This document shows, one piece after another, positions 35,571 to 49,682 of a stretch of 64,000 nt of DNA (position 1 is the stretch's first letter; each line of letters starts with the position of its first letter). The stretch comes from Silurus meridionalis (lineage: Eukaryota > Chordata > Actinopteri > Siluriformes > Siluridae). Where the stretch lies: contig NC_060909.1 of NCBI RefSeq assembly GCF_014805685.1, positions 5,581,292 to 5,645,291 on the forward strand, in the 5' to 3' direction. A program made the translations under genes and the position numbers. The notes below the pieces were generated by a model. That model searched no databases and was not told the DNA's origin. It saw only the letters and a list, made by a program, of their open reading frames with translations.

Positions 35571-37740
35571 GCTCTTAACCTCTGACAGAATCCTACAGAA
35601 ACGGTTCATCATCGCCCCCCACTTTGATTAATTTTGTGCACACACACACTCTCGCTCACTTACAAGTACCCGCACACACACACATGAACACACACGCCTA
35701 CCTGTATAACATCACAATCATAGTGATGCTCTTGCATTTGTTAACTGTGGCACTTTGCTTCCCTCGCCCCGGGTAAAATCGGCCGAGAAAAAGCAGAGTG
35801 GCTGAAGGGCAGGTAAAGCCGTAGCTCTGAAGCCATTAGTTCCATTTACTAAACAATTAGACAACACAATATACAGGTCATTTCACCTTATTGCAGCCTC
35901 CTACTCTCCTATTTCCTCTCTCACTCACTTTCTCGATATCTCTCTCACTCATTCTCTCTCACGCTCTGACACAAGAACAAATTCAGCACTTTAACTGTGA
36001 TAATCTTTTGTCTGGGTTATCTGCTTGCTCCCTTTATTTCTCCCATTCTCTCTCTCACTCTTTTCCTCTCTCTCTCTCGCTTTCTCCTTCCTTTGTTTCT
36101 GCACTTTCACTCACACATTAGTCATCTCTCTGTGCATAATGGAGCACCGTAAAGAGGACCTTCTACGATGTGGATATTGTCTTTGAAAAATAACAAGGTC
36201 GACAGCATTAGCTCGAAAACACTTGGCCCTTGTGCACTTAAGATCTCCATTATGTTGATCTGCGCCGCTAAAGTATCTCCTCCAGCGACTTCCCAACACC
36301 AAATGTGAAATCATTGCTAGCTTATCGCATAACTTACAGTCACCAGCGGAAGGAGCGTTTTCATACCAAGTCATAATGGTAATATTCAGTATTTACCGTT
36401 TATAACAGGCAATCCGGGACTACTTCGGGGGCTTTTTGAGGCGATGGTGTTAAAGACAGAGCTAACACATCAAAAAGTTTTCCCAGTGTGTATTCATATG
36501 TATTTGTTTTTTTTAAAAAAACAATAGCACTGTACAGGGATAAAAATTTAGACTTGTGTAGATGTTACAGCTTGCCATTAGACTGATACTCTTATTTTAG
36601 ATATATCAATGTAGAAGAATTTTCTAACTCAAATATTTGAGGACTCCTACATAAAAAAAGGGTGGGGGCTAATATGATTTCTACAAGCCTCCAAGAACAG
36701 TGAACCTTAAAATATGATTTTCACACCTTCTAATTCCTTACTCTTATAATGATTGACTTTGCTCAAATGGAGAAACGAAATGAAGTCAAAGAATGGTCCC
36801 TGTAATATTAATGAGAGTTTGTATGGTGTAATTTGAGCTGCCTTTTATGCCTGAGTTGCAAAGTCTTGAATTACTCAGTCAAATTATATGACAGATTATT
36901 ATAGCTTATAATTATATAACAATATATAACGACTGTTTCTTCTAACTCTGAAAATGGTAATATTGCTCTGTTTTTCAGACATCTGCCACTTCATGGTATA
37001 AATCGAGACTTTCATTTTCAGCTCGTAAAGAATACAACAGGCAGCCGACCTTGGCTCAGGGCAAAAATATCTCCACACACTTTTTTTTTTGTAGCTCAGG
37101 GCCATAAGTGTTCACTTTTTTTTTTTTCCTTAGGAATATTTTCCCAAAACTAAAACACTCAAGCAGAATACAAGCCCTTGGTGCTGTCTGGAGCTCCGGT
37201 GTGTATCTGAGCCAGCCTGTCAGCTAGCTGGTCTCCACATGTCAGGCTAAAGTGGATTAGCTGTGATGAATGTGGCAGGCAGGTGAGCGATGTGGAGCCA
37301 GTTTAGCTAAAACATTTATATGCATCAATATTCACCCTGGCCCTTTCAAACATGCAATAAGTCTCATCAGACTGACCGCCAGTAGAGATGAGCACTGACC
37401 AGGACGATTGCTCTGTACTGCTCCTGTCTGTGCTGGCATTAACCTGTCACTGCAACACAAGCTGCCTCCATGCACATGCAACAATATTTGGTGCTACTAA
37501 AACTCACGATCACAGACTGATATATGGAAGGAGGAACTGTGCAAAATGATTGTCTTCCTACAAACCTTAATATAATAAATATATAGAGCAAGAATTGCAA
37601 ATACGTGTATCTAATGTGTTTTTTCCCAGAAGATCTGTTGTGCTGTGATTTCTTTGATTGTATTCCCAGAAAAAAAGCATTCCAATTGTTCGTACAATCT
37701 GTATTCCCATATGTGCATACGTGTATGTGTATGTGTATTG
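35571..37740. other. Unique sequence with CA and CT-rich patches
   Basis: Short CA tracts at 35640-35690 and pyrimidine-rich patches at 35905-36090. No gene. The part 36120-36400 is repeat-free and could be conserved. Confidence 0.3.
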
Positions 37741-37745
37741 TGTGT

Positions 37746-37793
37746 GCCCGTGTGTGTGTGTGTGTGTGTGTGTGTAAATATATATATATATAT
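37746..37793. repeat. (GT)n-(TA)n compound microsatellite
   Basis: About 14 GT units followed by about 8 TA units. Confidence 0.92.
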
Positions 37794-38896
37794 TGCTTCT
37801 CCATGCCCACTATAAGTGCATATTTGTGATCATGTGATCATCGGATCGCCCCACAAGCACACAGACATCACCTAATTCTGGCCTTGTACGAATTAGATTG
37901 CGAAAGCCGTGCTTTGCAGCACTCCGAGCTGCGCTTTGTAACACCTCTCTCGTTCTGGATTTTATCAAGATTTCCCGCCGAGTGGTGAAATATTGGTGTG
38001 GCAGACATATCTGCCAATTCAAACTTCCATCAAAAGCGTATCGACCATGCGGCCGAAAACTGCCATTCCATGCGCTTCGTCCTTTGAATTGCTAAAATCA
38101 GCTTGGCAAAAGAAGCGGCACCATAAAATTCAGCTGTGGTTTTCTTTCAGCCAAAGCGCTTTTCTTTTGTGGTGAAAAAAAAAGGGAAAAAAAAGGGAGA
38201 AAAGCCTAGGTCTTAGCTGCGCAAGAGTATGAGGAAAGCATGGGTCCATCTGGCACCCGAAGAGGAGGCTTTGTCAGGATCTGTCCAAGACACACTGCTG
38301 CAGAAGGGTCCTTTTCGACAGCACCTGCAGAAATACCTCTAAGTCCAGTCCGACAGAGCTGGGTTTGTCTGCTGCCTTCCTCACAACGAAGTTGTTCTTT
38401 TTAATACAATAACATCTCCTGCAGATCTATAGTTACCTCAACAGCTTTATCCTTGAAAGTTTTTTTATCAAATCATGTATGTCCACAAGGACCGAACATG
38501 GAATCTATAGAGGGAATATATAGACATGGAAAGCATGGGAAATGAAAAGGAAATGAGCGAAAGACACAATTTAAGTAAAAGAGAAGCAAAGTAGATGCAG
38601 AGAGTTGAGAGAATAAGACGTAAATGTAAGAAAAGAAAAACGAGAGAAAGGAGATGGCTCTATTATTTACAGAGGGGCAGCTCATGCTCGGCTGCTCTTC
38701 GTTACAGAGAAAAAAGGATGTCGAGCCTTATCACTGGTGCCCAATTTGCAGCCGATGTCAATGTGTTTCCGAATTGATTCAAGTGACAAAGTCAGTAAAA
38801 TAATTTCCAAGTTTTTCGAAAGACATTTTAAAAGGTTGCTTGACTCTCGCTGAGCTGTTAGTAAAGGTTCACTGCATTAGTGTATCTACAGAGGAC

Positions 38897-38897
<1 letters not shown>
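37794..38897. other. Unique sequence, no gene
   Basis: Mixed composition; nothing recognised. Frames on both strands at 37810-38175 overlap and match no family. Confidence 0.3.
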
Positions 38898-39130
<233 letters not shown>

Positions 39131-42100
39131 CCCTTCTAATGTAGAGTTTAATGTAGACTATTTTAAACATGTTTTTATGAAAATGAGAATTAGGTTATGC
39201 TTGAAGCACACTGCCGATAAATCCTTTCTAAGCTTAATTATAATGTTATAAAATTGTGCCCTGCGCGACCACATACAACTTTTAAAGTGTATTAAATATT
39301 GCAGTCGTTAAAAAAAAACCACCACGTAATCTCTCCATATAATTACAATTCCGTGAGTAATTGTGTGCGAGTGTCAGAGGTGAAGGTGAACCTAATTCCC
39401 AAATAACATCACCCTGAAGACAGACACCACGGTAAATCTATAATAAAAGCTCTCCAAACCACTATATCTATTACAAAAACATAATGGTACCCCGCTCTGG
39501 CAAAATCCACTCACAAGCTGATTTTCTATTTTTAGTCTTTGCCTGCACTGAAATGATCAAATCAACTGGCACAATATAGGAAGAAAGCACTCAAGATGTA
39601 CAGTAAAAGATCTAACCTAACCGTCAAGGCTAAAAAACACAGATATTATCAAAGGCATTACTAAAGCTGAAGGCAATGGCGTTTAAAAGCACAAACATTG
39701 ATCGTCTGCAGACCTGCAGAAAATGTCTATATTTTCAGTCCCTGGTGCAGCAATATATTTTTGAAAAAAAGCAGATAGAAATGTGGGTAACTGTAAATCT
39801 GAAGCTTGATACAGCTGTAAAATGCCTGTCGGTGAGTATCAGGTGTTGCAATCGAACCTGCCGGGCCTCTGACCCCCTAAAGTGCCAAGGGTGTAGGTGA
39901 ATCTAGAGTGGACAGTAGTTGGTACAACGAGCTACTCGACACGAGCGCTGACACACTGCTGAATAGCAGCACACACACTGGGGTAAGTGGTAATAGAGCT
40001 CTATTAGCAGGTCACCACAGAGCAGGCAGAGAAGAGGATAATTATATAAGAGCCGGAGGCCACTCATACATCTACCTCACTCTCTAGGTGGATGTCTCTT
40101 ATCTCTCTTTTAGTGTCATCACTTAGACACACACACACACCACTTACTCATACATACGTCTTTGTTAACCTGCTCTGTTGCCTCTTTTTTCCCCGACACC
40201 TTTTTACTAACACGGACGGATAGCCCGGCTGCTCATTTCGCACAATGTATTTCTGTGTCCCATCACAATTGCCGAGCGAAGCCAGTCATCTTTCTCTAGA
40301 ACGTTTGGGGAGAGTTCTAAAGCAGGCCGTAATGGCCACGAGTCAAAAATCGAGGATGGCTTCATTTCTCCCCAAATCTCACACATGCTTCATTCTCAGC
40401 GATGGTGGAATTGCTGAGGTTCTGACAAGTCTACACCATTAGAGCCCACGCTTAACTTCTCCGAAGCGTCTTAGAGGCTCGGCGCACCAGGCACAATCCA
40501 TCACTTCCAGTAACACAGCTCCTTATCCATCTAACCAACAGGCTGGCTGTAACTCGCAACAAGATTGCGTAAAAAAACCCAAAAAAAACGGGAGCAAGCT
40601 AAATGCTTCCTTATCAAATCCCAGACCATGCGTCTTTCTTTTCCTGGCTAAATCGCAAGGACAACCAGCTGTACTCCATGAGACAGCGAGGTTTGGGCAG
40701 TGCTCATGTATCACTGATGCTCTGCTTGATGCCTGACCGAGAGAACACAGAGCCAACATCCAACTCGAGACTCTCTGAGGACCTCCATACATCCCCTGCA
40801 TGTGGGCCGTGATAAAGCACGTGCCAGGCATTGAAAGTTGGAGGCCAAAGTTTTCACCCAAAGAAGAGCAAAAGGAAAAATGAGAAAGTTTAAGCTTGTT
40901 TAGCTGCTGCCCCCTAAAGACAAGCAGGCACACCATCTGTGAAGACTGTCTCTCCAGCTATGGCCTTAACCCTGAGAACAACTGGTGGAAAAGGGTGGAG
41001 GATAAATGACTAGAAGAGATGCAATGATGCTGTTGCTGATGATGATGATGATGATGATGATGACGAGGACAGGAAAAAAGAAAGAAAGACTCATGCATGA
41101 TGTGTACTAGGTAGAAACATGCTCTTGCAATTGTACAACACCTCCCCTTTTGATGTGAATCTCAGCACCCTGCGACCTCTTGGCAGTGAAACTGAAGATG
41201 ATGACCTCCCCTTCTGTTCGCTTTTGGCGGGATGATAAAGCAGAATGGAGCGTCTCTCTTTCTCTCTTTTTTTTTTTCTCTTTTTTTTTGGTGCATGAAA
41301 GGAAGCACTTGAAATACAGACATGCTGTCTGACACTGCCGTAGCTTGTGTGTGCCTCGAAGGGTGGCTTCCTTTTTACCGAAAAAGATCTTCTAGGTTTT
41401 TTTTTTTTTGCATGTTGAGATGCTCTTTTTTCTCTTTATTCCTCTTTCCTGGGAAAATCTGCCAGAGCTTATACATCCAAGCCAACGCATGAACTTTCAA
41501 TCAGGGATTAGCCGGATTTTCCAATGTGGATCTTCTTTTGTGAATTTGGCCAGCGTCGCCTATGTCGCTGGCAAAGGGAACGTAAATAGAATATGATCCC
41601 TGGGCCAATGTGGATTGCCTCATTTATTTCAAAGAAAGACTTCAAAAAAGAAAAAAAAAAAAAAAAAAACAAGGCCACTTAGCCCAGGCCATGAGCATGA
41701 TGGAGCAACGGTCTGGAGTGGCGTCCACATGACAGACCACCAAAAAAGTCCTCGTCCAAGTAGGCAGCATATTGACGCTATGCACTTTGGTGTGCCTGGC
41801 CAGAAGAAATGCTCAAAGCAGCATGCTGGAGAAAGTGGAGCATCGAAAAAATGGCAATGACTGACCAAAACTAGATTTAAATATCTGCAATATGTAGTTT
41901 CTGCCAAACACCTACGCATATTTTTTAAACGCTAAGCAAGTCGTTTGTTGCTGCGGCCCTGCAGAAGTCCACTTAGCAAGATCTAGATGCTAATCCTGGC
42001 TTACTGCACTGTCTTATCAGATAAGGTCACAGGCCACAGATATGTGTTAATTCTGCACACTGGCGGAGTTTTCAAAATGGCTGCTCTCCAAGGTACAACT

Positions 42101-42998
42101 TACCGAATTGGACCAAATTGGTTGCAAGTGTGTTTAAAGTGTCAGCTGTGGAAATGTGGCTTGTGTGGAACCGGGGGAAAAGAATGCTTGCTTAACTTCC
42201 ACACAAATCTAAGTTTTATCTTAAAAAGAAGCGAAAGAAGAACAGTGTTTGAGCATTGCCACCTATTTGAGATTTGTATTTGTTCTTCAAATGTCAGCTC
42301 AGAAATCCGCTACAATGAGGAGACTGTGAATGTTAAACAGTAAGTGAATGGGGCTCGAGGCTCCACTGCCGCTGAACTACATTAAATATGAGGACATGGA
42401 GTTTATTTTAGAAGTAAATCAGCCGACAGGTGTGTGTGTGTGAGATTTTTTTTTTCTTAATGACCTGAATTTATTTAAAACTTTTATCATATACTGTACT
42501 CTATACTCAAAATGTTGCTTCTCCAACACATGCAAAGTGTAGGATATACTTAGATTCTAGTTCTCATACTGTAAACAAAGCCTCCTTAGAGGATGTCTGA
42601 ACCACTTACAGGTGAATATAAACAGAATCGTTGCCCCGATCGCTCTCCTGATTTAAAACTATGGAGGCCCCTTGGAGAGAAAGGAACATTATGTGGAGTC
42701 TTTTAACATCGTTGGAGTGGCAAGTCTCATGAAAAAAAAAGGTTAAGTCTCTCTAAATCACTTCAAGGCAAGGTAGTGACAGCATCCCAGTTTACTTCCT
42801 CACCTATTCATGTCCTTCTTTGTTCCTTAAGTTCTTTTTCTACACCCCAATCCGTGTCTAACAAACTCTTTTCTTTGTTTTTGTCTTTGCTGTGCCTCTT
42901 AAGTTGCTTGTTTTTCCACTGCTCCGAGCACTTGTGCTGCCTGCTTGTTTGGGCGATTAGTGCGTGGCTGCTGCTGTGTGTGCTGAGCTGCCTGTGTG
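39131..42998. other. Long unique stretch, no gene
   Basis: No transposon or exon recognised in about 3.9 kb. Contains a GAT tract (about 41038-41062), T runs (41269-41289, 41398-41410) and an A run (41649-41670). Non-repetitive frames at 40523-40936 (minus) and 41987-42343 (plus, 118 codons) resemble no known family. Confidence 0.3.
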
Positions 42999-43015
42999 TC
43001 TGTGTGTGTATGTAG

Positions 43016-43016
<1 letters not shown>

Positions 43017-43080
<64 letters not shown>
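43017..43080. repeat. (GT)n microsatellite
   Basis: About 31 GT units, preceded by degenerate GT-rich sequence from 42975. Confidence 0.95.
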
Positions 43081-43082
<2 letters not shown>

Positions 43083-44749
43083 TTTCCCAGGTTCCCGCAA
43101 GCCCTGGGGGTGATATGCTCAGCGTAAAAATGGTCCTCCATTCTGCCCACCTATCTCTCCCAAGATGATGCCACAGCTTCCCTGTGGAAAATCCCCATCC
43201 CCGAGCACTGGGCGAGTACAGGAGGGGATTAGGTGTTCCGCCTGAACAGCACGCTAAATTAAGTCCTTACTGTTTGTTTTTATATTTTGTATATAAATTG
43301 AAATGTTGAAAATTGATCTTATTGTATTGTTTGTATGGGTTCGTGTTTTATTATTATTATTGTTTTATTATTTCGGCTCCTCTCCCCGTCCCGCAAATCA
43401 GATTGTTCTCTGCGCAAGGGAGTGTGACGCTTTCAGCGCGAGGCGGACTGCGATGAGATAAGAAAAACGGCTTGAGATACAAATATACTGACAACTTTGG
43501 ATCTGCTTATAGGCCTCACGTACACCGAGGAGTGTTATTTTGCGCAATAAGAGATTTGTTCAGTTTAATTTTGTACCGTATGAATATTTCTGTTGCGCAA
43601 CGACAACATCAAGCTAAAGAAAAGCCTCGAGAAAAAAAATAAAATCCCTAAAGAAAGTTAACTAAAGCTATCCTTTATGCAGCACCATATGAACGGGTTT
43701 AGGATGCCGAAAATGTGAAGGAATGTAGGGTCAGGATATTTGGCTGCATTACATGAAGACATACACCAGTCATGTAACAGCAGAGCAATGCGTTAAAACA
43801 TTTAGCCAAGAACTTGGACAATTTGCCCAATGTAGACAATTTCTGGCTAACAGGAGTGGAACCTGACATCTGACCTGACCTCTGTTGTCTTCTGCTTCAA
43901 AGTATTGTGTGTTTTCTGCTTATTTGAGATACCGATATTTAAGTCAATCACCTCTGACCTGTTTTATCCACTGGCGCTCAATGGATGTTTTTTTGTTTTT
44001 CGCACCATTCTCTATGTGGAGAAAATCAACACAATTAACCAGACCCTCGTATCGCATCAACAAGCTTTCAAGTCACTGAGATCAGCCTGTAAATAATTAA
44101 CTAAAGCCTCCGACCTGTATCATAAATTGATGTATTTCCCACCAATTACAAGATTCTCAGATTGGATAAATTGAATGAATATGTAGATATACTGTACAGG
44201 TGTTTCCTATTTGAGTAAATTCTGCTCAGATGTTAAAAATATATCACAGGGAAGGTCAAAGCACAAAGAAAGTTGTATATAACCATGCAACATTTAAAAC
44301 CAGTGATAAACAGGCTTTAATGCAGACCTATCAACCTTAACACATAGGCTCACAGGGTCATCAGACCTTGCATGCTTTGGGTAAGCATATAGGATTTGTG
44401 GGTCTACAGTGGATTGAACCGCATCTCGACGAGAAGCGCATGTTAAATTGTAGTTGAAAAGGTTTCGCATCAGACGTATCAGGCCAATAAGAGAAGTCAG
44501 TGATTGTGCATTCAAAATCAACCCTCTCATTTAGGACGAGCCAGAAAGCACCAAAATCAGGTCAAATCATCTAATCAGCATTCTTTCGAAAAGAGTCACA
44601 CTTTGATTCGCTCTTTGTGAACGTGACTGCTTAAAGTCACATCCATATTCCGTCCCCATTCCTTCCCCTCCCCATCAGCATACGTCAGGAAACTAATAAA
44701 ATAAATCAATAATGATTCTCATATGAATAAATGACTGCATGCTGAATGT
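43081..44749. other. Unique sequence, no gene
   Basis: A small CG-containing patch lies at 43380-43480. No exon or transposon recognised. Confidence 0.3.
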
Positions 44750-45150
44750 ATTCGACCCTCGGCCCTCACTTTGATTTGAGGGCTGAATTACATGCACAGT
44801 AAATTATGCCAGAGATGCAACTCGGTTGCACACGAAGCAGCATCCCTCAGTGAGACAGCACAGCAGTATAAGAAAAGCTGAAACTGTTGTTCAATTGCAG
44901 CATTGAAGCCGGGCTTTTTATTTATTTTATATTTTTTCGAAAAACCCAGTCCTGCTCAGGCTGCATATCTTGCACTGTTGAGTACAAAACAAGCCGAAAA
45001 AGCAAATATCTGGAGCCATTTTCCCCTGCTGTAATTCATAATTGATATTTTGCATAGGTGAACATTAAAAGCCGTCTGCCTAGATCGAGCACCATTGTGC
45101 CGACAGACATCTTTGTATTCTTTAAGATAAATAAAGAGACGCCTCATTGA
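44750..45150. promoter_or_regulatory. Candidate conserved non-coding block
   Basis: Repeat-free block with closely spaced homeodomain cores TAATTCATAATTGAT at 45032-45046. No coding signal. Inferred role only. Confidence 0.27.
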
Positions 45151-45690
45151 CTTGTCTAAAGATTTTTTTTCCCCTCCCTCGCTCCTTCTCTTGCAATGAA
45201 GGAGAAATTCACTATTAACTCTCTGTAGCCTTAGTGGGATTGCAAAGGCAACCCCGCTGCAAGGTGAGAATTATTTATACTGGAAGGAAAAAACTTACAT
45301 TTTTATAGCTACGCCGCTCCGTCACTGTGAAACATTACCGCACAACATTGTACGAAACAAGCGATCAAAAACAAGCCGTGTGATATTTCAGACAGGATGT
45401 CAGTATTGGAGATACCACAGATTCTAAATGTCTTTGCCCCATATAGTGCTCTTTTTTATACACAGACGTGCTAGCAGGCTCCCCAAAATGAAGGATTCCT
45501 TAATGTATTCTAGTATATTACTCTAAATGGTTTCATCAGTCTTTGAAAAGTGAGAATATGTGCCATTTTATCATCTCTCCATAATGGAGGCTGGGTCTTT
45601 GCCAAAGGCCTCCAAAGCCATACAGGGGAAGGGGTGGGTGGATGGTTGGTGGTGGGGGGTTTGTTGGAGGGAGTCAATCAGTGCCAATGA

Positions 45691-45692
<2 letters not shown>

Positions 45693-45730
<38 letters not shown>
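45693..45730. repeat. (GA)n microsatellite
   Basis: About 19 GA units. Confidence 0.95.
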
Positions 45731-45734
<4 letters not shown>

Positions 45735-45799
45735 AACCTTTTCCCCCCAACCAGCCTGCCATTTTCCCCAAGTTATTTGTTCGAATGCACTGCATCACT

Positions 45800-46500
45800 C
45801 TTTAAAACTCCTCATTAATCAATCCGGTCTTCTTATTATTTCTGTAAATGCAGCTGAGATTGCTAAATAAAAAGAGATTTCTCGTTCACGGGAAGGGGGG
45901 GGGAGAACACTGAAATGAAACTGCATTCATTGGACCTTAAAATGTTTTGATGGCTTTTCAGAGGCACATTATATTTACATAGGAATGTGTCATTAACGTC
46001 AACGGCGAACCAGAAACTATTAAATTAATACAATGCTAAACTGAACAACCTTGAGAATTTGATTAGAGCCATTGTGAGTTTTAAAAATGCTCCATTCTTG
46101 GGTTAAAACAAAAGACTGATGCTTTCAGCTATGCTAATAATTCAGCTGTCAACTTTCATTGATGTATCTGACTGCTGCAGCTAGCATTTACATACTTTAT
46201 ATATAGCAAAAGGAGGAAAGGGGGGGGTGTAGTTTGGGTCGGATCTATGCACGGAATCATAATAGAGCTCCGAAACAAACACGCAACTGTTTGTGTTTCA
46301 TTTCAAATTAGCCGCTGTAATTTTCAAGAAGACTGCAGGCATTGTTTGCTTGGCAAAGTCATGTGTTTTGGAGCATTTTTAATTCTCCTATTATTGCGCT
46401 TGCCGGAGACGCAGCGTCTCTCCTTCACTGTTTTCAGCCGTGCCAAGTGCTCTTAAACACTAGCGAATAATCTTAGCTCTGAGCTCATCTCCGCCTGAAT
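45800..46500. promoter_or_regulatory. Candidate conserved non-coding block
   Basis: About 700 bp with only two short G runs (45895-45903 and near 46220) as low-complexity sequence. The remainder is evenly composed and matches no repeat I know. Frame 46247-46456 is short and unrecognised. Confidence 0.27.
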
Positions 46501-47599
46501 ATCAAACTTGCAATGCTTAGACTGTTTATTAAGCGAAATTGTGCTTTATGCATGTGTTATTTATGGACATGGTGTTATGGATTTGAGATCTGGATCTTTT
46601 TTTCCCCCCGATGTACTCTATAGATACATAAATCATGCTGTGTAATGCGTGGCAGGCCTTTATTATTGGGTCAATTTTATTAATGTAAAAGACCCCTGAA
46701 TTAAATTCGGTTGTGTTCATACTACTGAGTGGCATTGTATTGAAAATCCCTTGCTTTAATTCAGCCATTTATTCTATACGTTAAGCAATGCTGGTAAGAC
46801 AAGCTTTGCTGTTAGCTTAAGCAAACACAGATGCTGCAAAAAGCATGTCACATGTGGCCAATAAGTGGATAAAAGGATTTGCTATACAGAATTATGATGT
46901 TATAAATTGTGTTAAAATATATATATATTTTAAAAGTATAACCACCGTGTCATTTTAAGCATTTTAATACATTTTCCCAGGATTCACTTGTGAAATTGAA
47001 TAAAATAAAAAATCCAGGGGAGAGAAAAAAAAATAATCCTGATGAAATAAGAACTTATTTGTGTCATTATGTGTTTGAACATATATTACATCTTTTTGGG
47101 AGATTTATCATACCCTGGAGATGTTTTACACAGCGATGTAATTAAAGTCACCATTGCGCCTGGTATCTGATTTAAAATCTATATATTCTATATAATTATA
47201 AAACAATGCATTATTCAATATAAACCCCAAAGTCCCACGTGTGGCTATATTTTTAATCAAAATGGGAAAAAAAAAGGCTTTATGTGAAATGCTTTGGTCC
47301 TGTTTAAAGCTTTAACCGTAGCTCGACGTACAGTAATTCTCAGAGGTTGTGTATTTAGGATCGAATTAGTATGAAAGCATGCATGAAATCTAGTTTATTC
47401 GTTTGTTAACTGCGTAACAGAATGACTGCGCTCACGCCCACTAAGACCGTCATTTACTGACAGACTGAAGGATAAATGTGTGTGTAAATGACAGTGCAAA
47501 TCTGTGTGTGTATGTGTGTTTGTGTGTTTGAGTAGAAAAGCAGGACAAATAGAAATGCTGCTGCTAGTCTAAACATGCAGGCCTGCAAAAGGTTCCGGA
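46501..47599. other. AT-rich unique sequence
   Basis: Nothing recognised; short TA and A runs and GT-rich 47477-47530. Confidence 0.3.
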
Positions 47600-48380
47600 T
47601 CATCATTTCAAGCACAAAATAATACGCCGTCATATTGTTGTCTGCCGCATTGTTGCTAAAATAACCCATTAAAATGCAAGCATGTATATTAAAAATGCGG
47701 CGTTGCTTTATGATGGATAGTCGTCGGGTTTGTGAATAAGTGTGCATACTGATCGGCGAAAGGTGAAAAGCAGTTTGACACAATTATTTCCGAAAGAGGC
47801 CTGCTCTCCCGTCTGATTTAGAAGTCATTTTAAATGCCCATCACTTACATTTCCCTATAGAAGGGCCCAATGTCTCTTGTGGACGTAATAATTACGAAAA
47901 TGTGAAAATACCCCGTTGTGTATATCGCATAGCCAGCAGACAGCGTGTAAAGGCGAAAGAAGTGAAACGTCGAAAATGCCAGTCCGAAGGCGCGCTGATG
48001 TTTTTCTTTGCGTTCTCTTCAATATTTATTTCCTTAGAGAGTCCAATACCTAGCTCTTGATGCAGATATGAACCGAGGAATCGGATTAACCGGACGCCAC
48101 TCTTTGTAGCTTTCAAGAAAGAGAAAGACTTTAAACCGGTGTCGGTGTATTGGTGTATTGCCGGACGACATATGGTAGATATGTGCGCTATCGATCGGAG
48201 GAGTTATTGCGATACCTGAGCAAAATATATATTGAGCATGTACTGTATGTAGACAGTCATCCCTCAGGGTGAAGGCGCTCCGGCGTGAACTGGCGTCTGA
48301 AACTCCGGGTTCGTGGGGGGTCTCTTTCTAATAATCACATCCACCCGGGTTACGTACATAACATCGTTCGGAGTTAATGT
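47600..48380. other. CG-containing unique block
   Basis: CG dinucleotides are more frequent than in the flanks (about 47930-48000 and 48080-48310), without reaching the density of the 12-13.7 kb island. The minus frame 47892-48116 resembles no known protein. It could be a minor promoter or an enhancer. Confidence 0.25.
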
Positions 48381-48592
48381 AGCGTAGAAGAAAGTGACAA
48401 AGGCATTTAGCAATAAAAATAATATCCGAGTCTATATTTACAGCACTACAGGAGAGGACAGCATCAGCAGTGTATGTACAGATGCTCAGGACGCGTCCTC
48501 AATTCGTAAGCTAATTCTCTTTTGCATGTGTTGTGTGCTAGGAATGAAGCGCCGCTTATTAGAAGCTCTTTTGTATGTGTTTGTGTGTGTTT

Positions 48593-48736
48593 GTGTGTGT
48601 GTGTGTGTGTGTTGGGGGGGGGTTGATTCTTATTATCATCTCACACCCTTCACCACGCTCTTTGCTCTCAGATGCAAGGATGGACATCCACTATTGCTTG
48701 CATCTGTCAATCAGGCGATCAAAAAAGAGAACACAC

Positions 48737-48777
<41 letters not shown>
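48593..48777. repeat. GT, G-run and CA arrays
   Basis: A short GT array (48593-48612), a 9-base G run (48614-48622), then unique sequence, then a CA array (about 48733-48777). The 178-codon plus frame over this region is an artefact of these arrays. Confidence 0.88.
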
Positions 48778-49086
48778 GCTGGGCACCATTGCTGGCATGG
48801 GCGAAGATTTTCTTGTGTTATTATTCAAAGGCGGAAGCCTGTGGTAGGACACAGCACCCTCCTGCCCTCTTCTATGTACTTAAAAGCGCAGACTCTTGTC
48901 TTCTTGGGAGTAAATTTGTTCCAAGAATAGCGTGCGTGGATAACAGGAAGTGCATTTTGTGTTTTTAATGTGGTTTCCACTGGCATCAATCATTCCGTAC
49001 AATTAGGCCAATTTCTGCTCAATTTTCTGCTTTCTGAGGAGCATGGCCATGCTGACTACACAGGCGGCTGTCCTGGACACACACAA

Positions 49087-49090
<4 letters not shown>

Positions 49091-49128
<38 letters not shown>

Positions 49129-49182
49129 CACACATGCACAAACACACACACACACAAACACACACAAAAACACACACACACC
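49091..49182. repeat. (CT)n-(CA)n compound microsatellite
   Basis: CT units at 49093-49124, then imperfect CA units to 49182. Confidence 0.93.
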
Positions 49183-49229
49183 AGGGGGAATGATGAGGCA
49201 GGTGTCTCAGAGTCATAAGTGAACATGAG

Positions 49230-49620
49230 GCGCCGCTTTTCTTTCATTCTTCATCATCATGTCGTTTTAAGCCCGGGGCACACCTACGTTTCTCTTCCAC
49301 CTACTCTTTAGACCTCAAGTGGCATTTGTTTTCCATGGCAACCAGATTAAATTAGCTGAGTGATTATAGCTTATTAACACCAAACGCTGTTAGTGCATTC
49401 TTACCATTTTGTATGTAAACACTTTCCCCTTGTAGCGCTCTTTACTGGAAATTGCTTTGTACAGGGTGCAGGGCCTGGAGCTCAGTTATAATAAAAATAT
49501 AATTGTGAATTTGACAATAGCCACTCTGAGACCGCTTCCCTCCCGTTCCTCTTCTGTTCTCTGCTTTGTGAAACTCCACGGCTGCGAGTCACCAGGTACA
49601 ACCAACCCTAGTAATGAACA
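49230..49620. promoter_or_regulatory. Candidate enhancer block with RFX X-box
   Basis: On the minus strand GTTGCCATGGAAAA at 49342-49329 matches 13 of 14 bases of the palindromic RFX X-box GTTGCCATGGAAAC. It is followed within 10 bp on plus by AGATTAAATTAGC, a homeodomain-like core. Short CT tract beyond the block at 49660-49682. RFX binding is a prediction from the motif. Confidence 0.35.
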
Positions 49621-49682
49621 ATGGAAATGCACAAACCCCTCCTTTCCCCTCATGCTCTATCTCTCTCTCTCTCTCTCTCTCT

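Noticed and set aside
40523..40936. 137-codon minus-strand frame, Cys/Ser-rich
   Set aside because: No signal of a real exon or known domain; overlapped by a plus-strand frame of similar quality.
41987..42343. 118-codon plus-strand frame with several Cys residues
   Set aside because: The Cys spacing fits no zinc-finger or knottin pattern I know, and there are no splice signals or codon bias to support it.
48394..48930. 178-codon plus-strand frame, the longest outside transposons
   Set aside because: Spans a GT array, a G run and a CA array. The non-repetitive parts match no protein family and there are overlapping frames in other phases.
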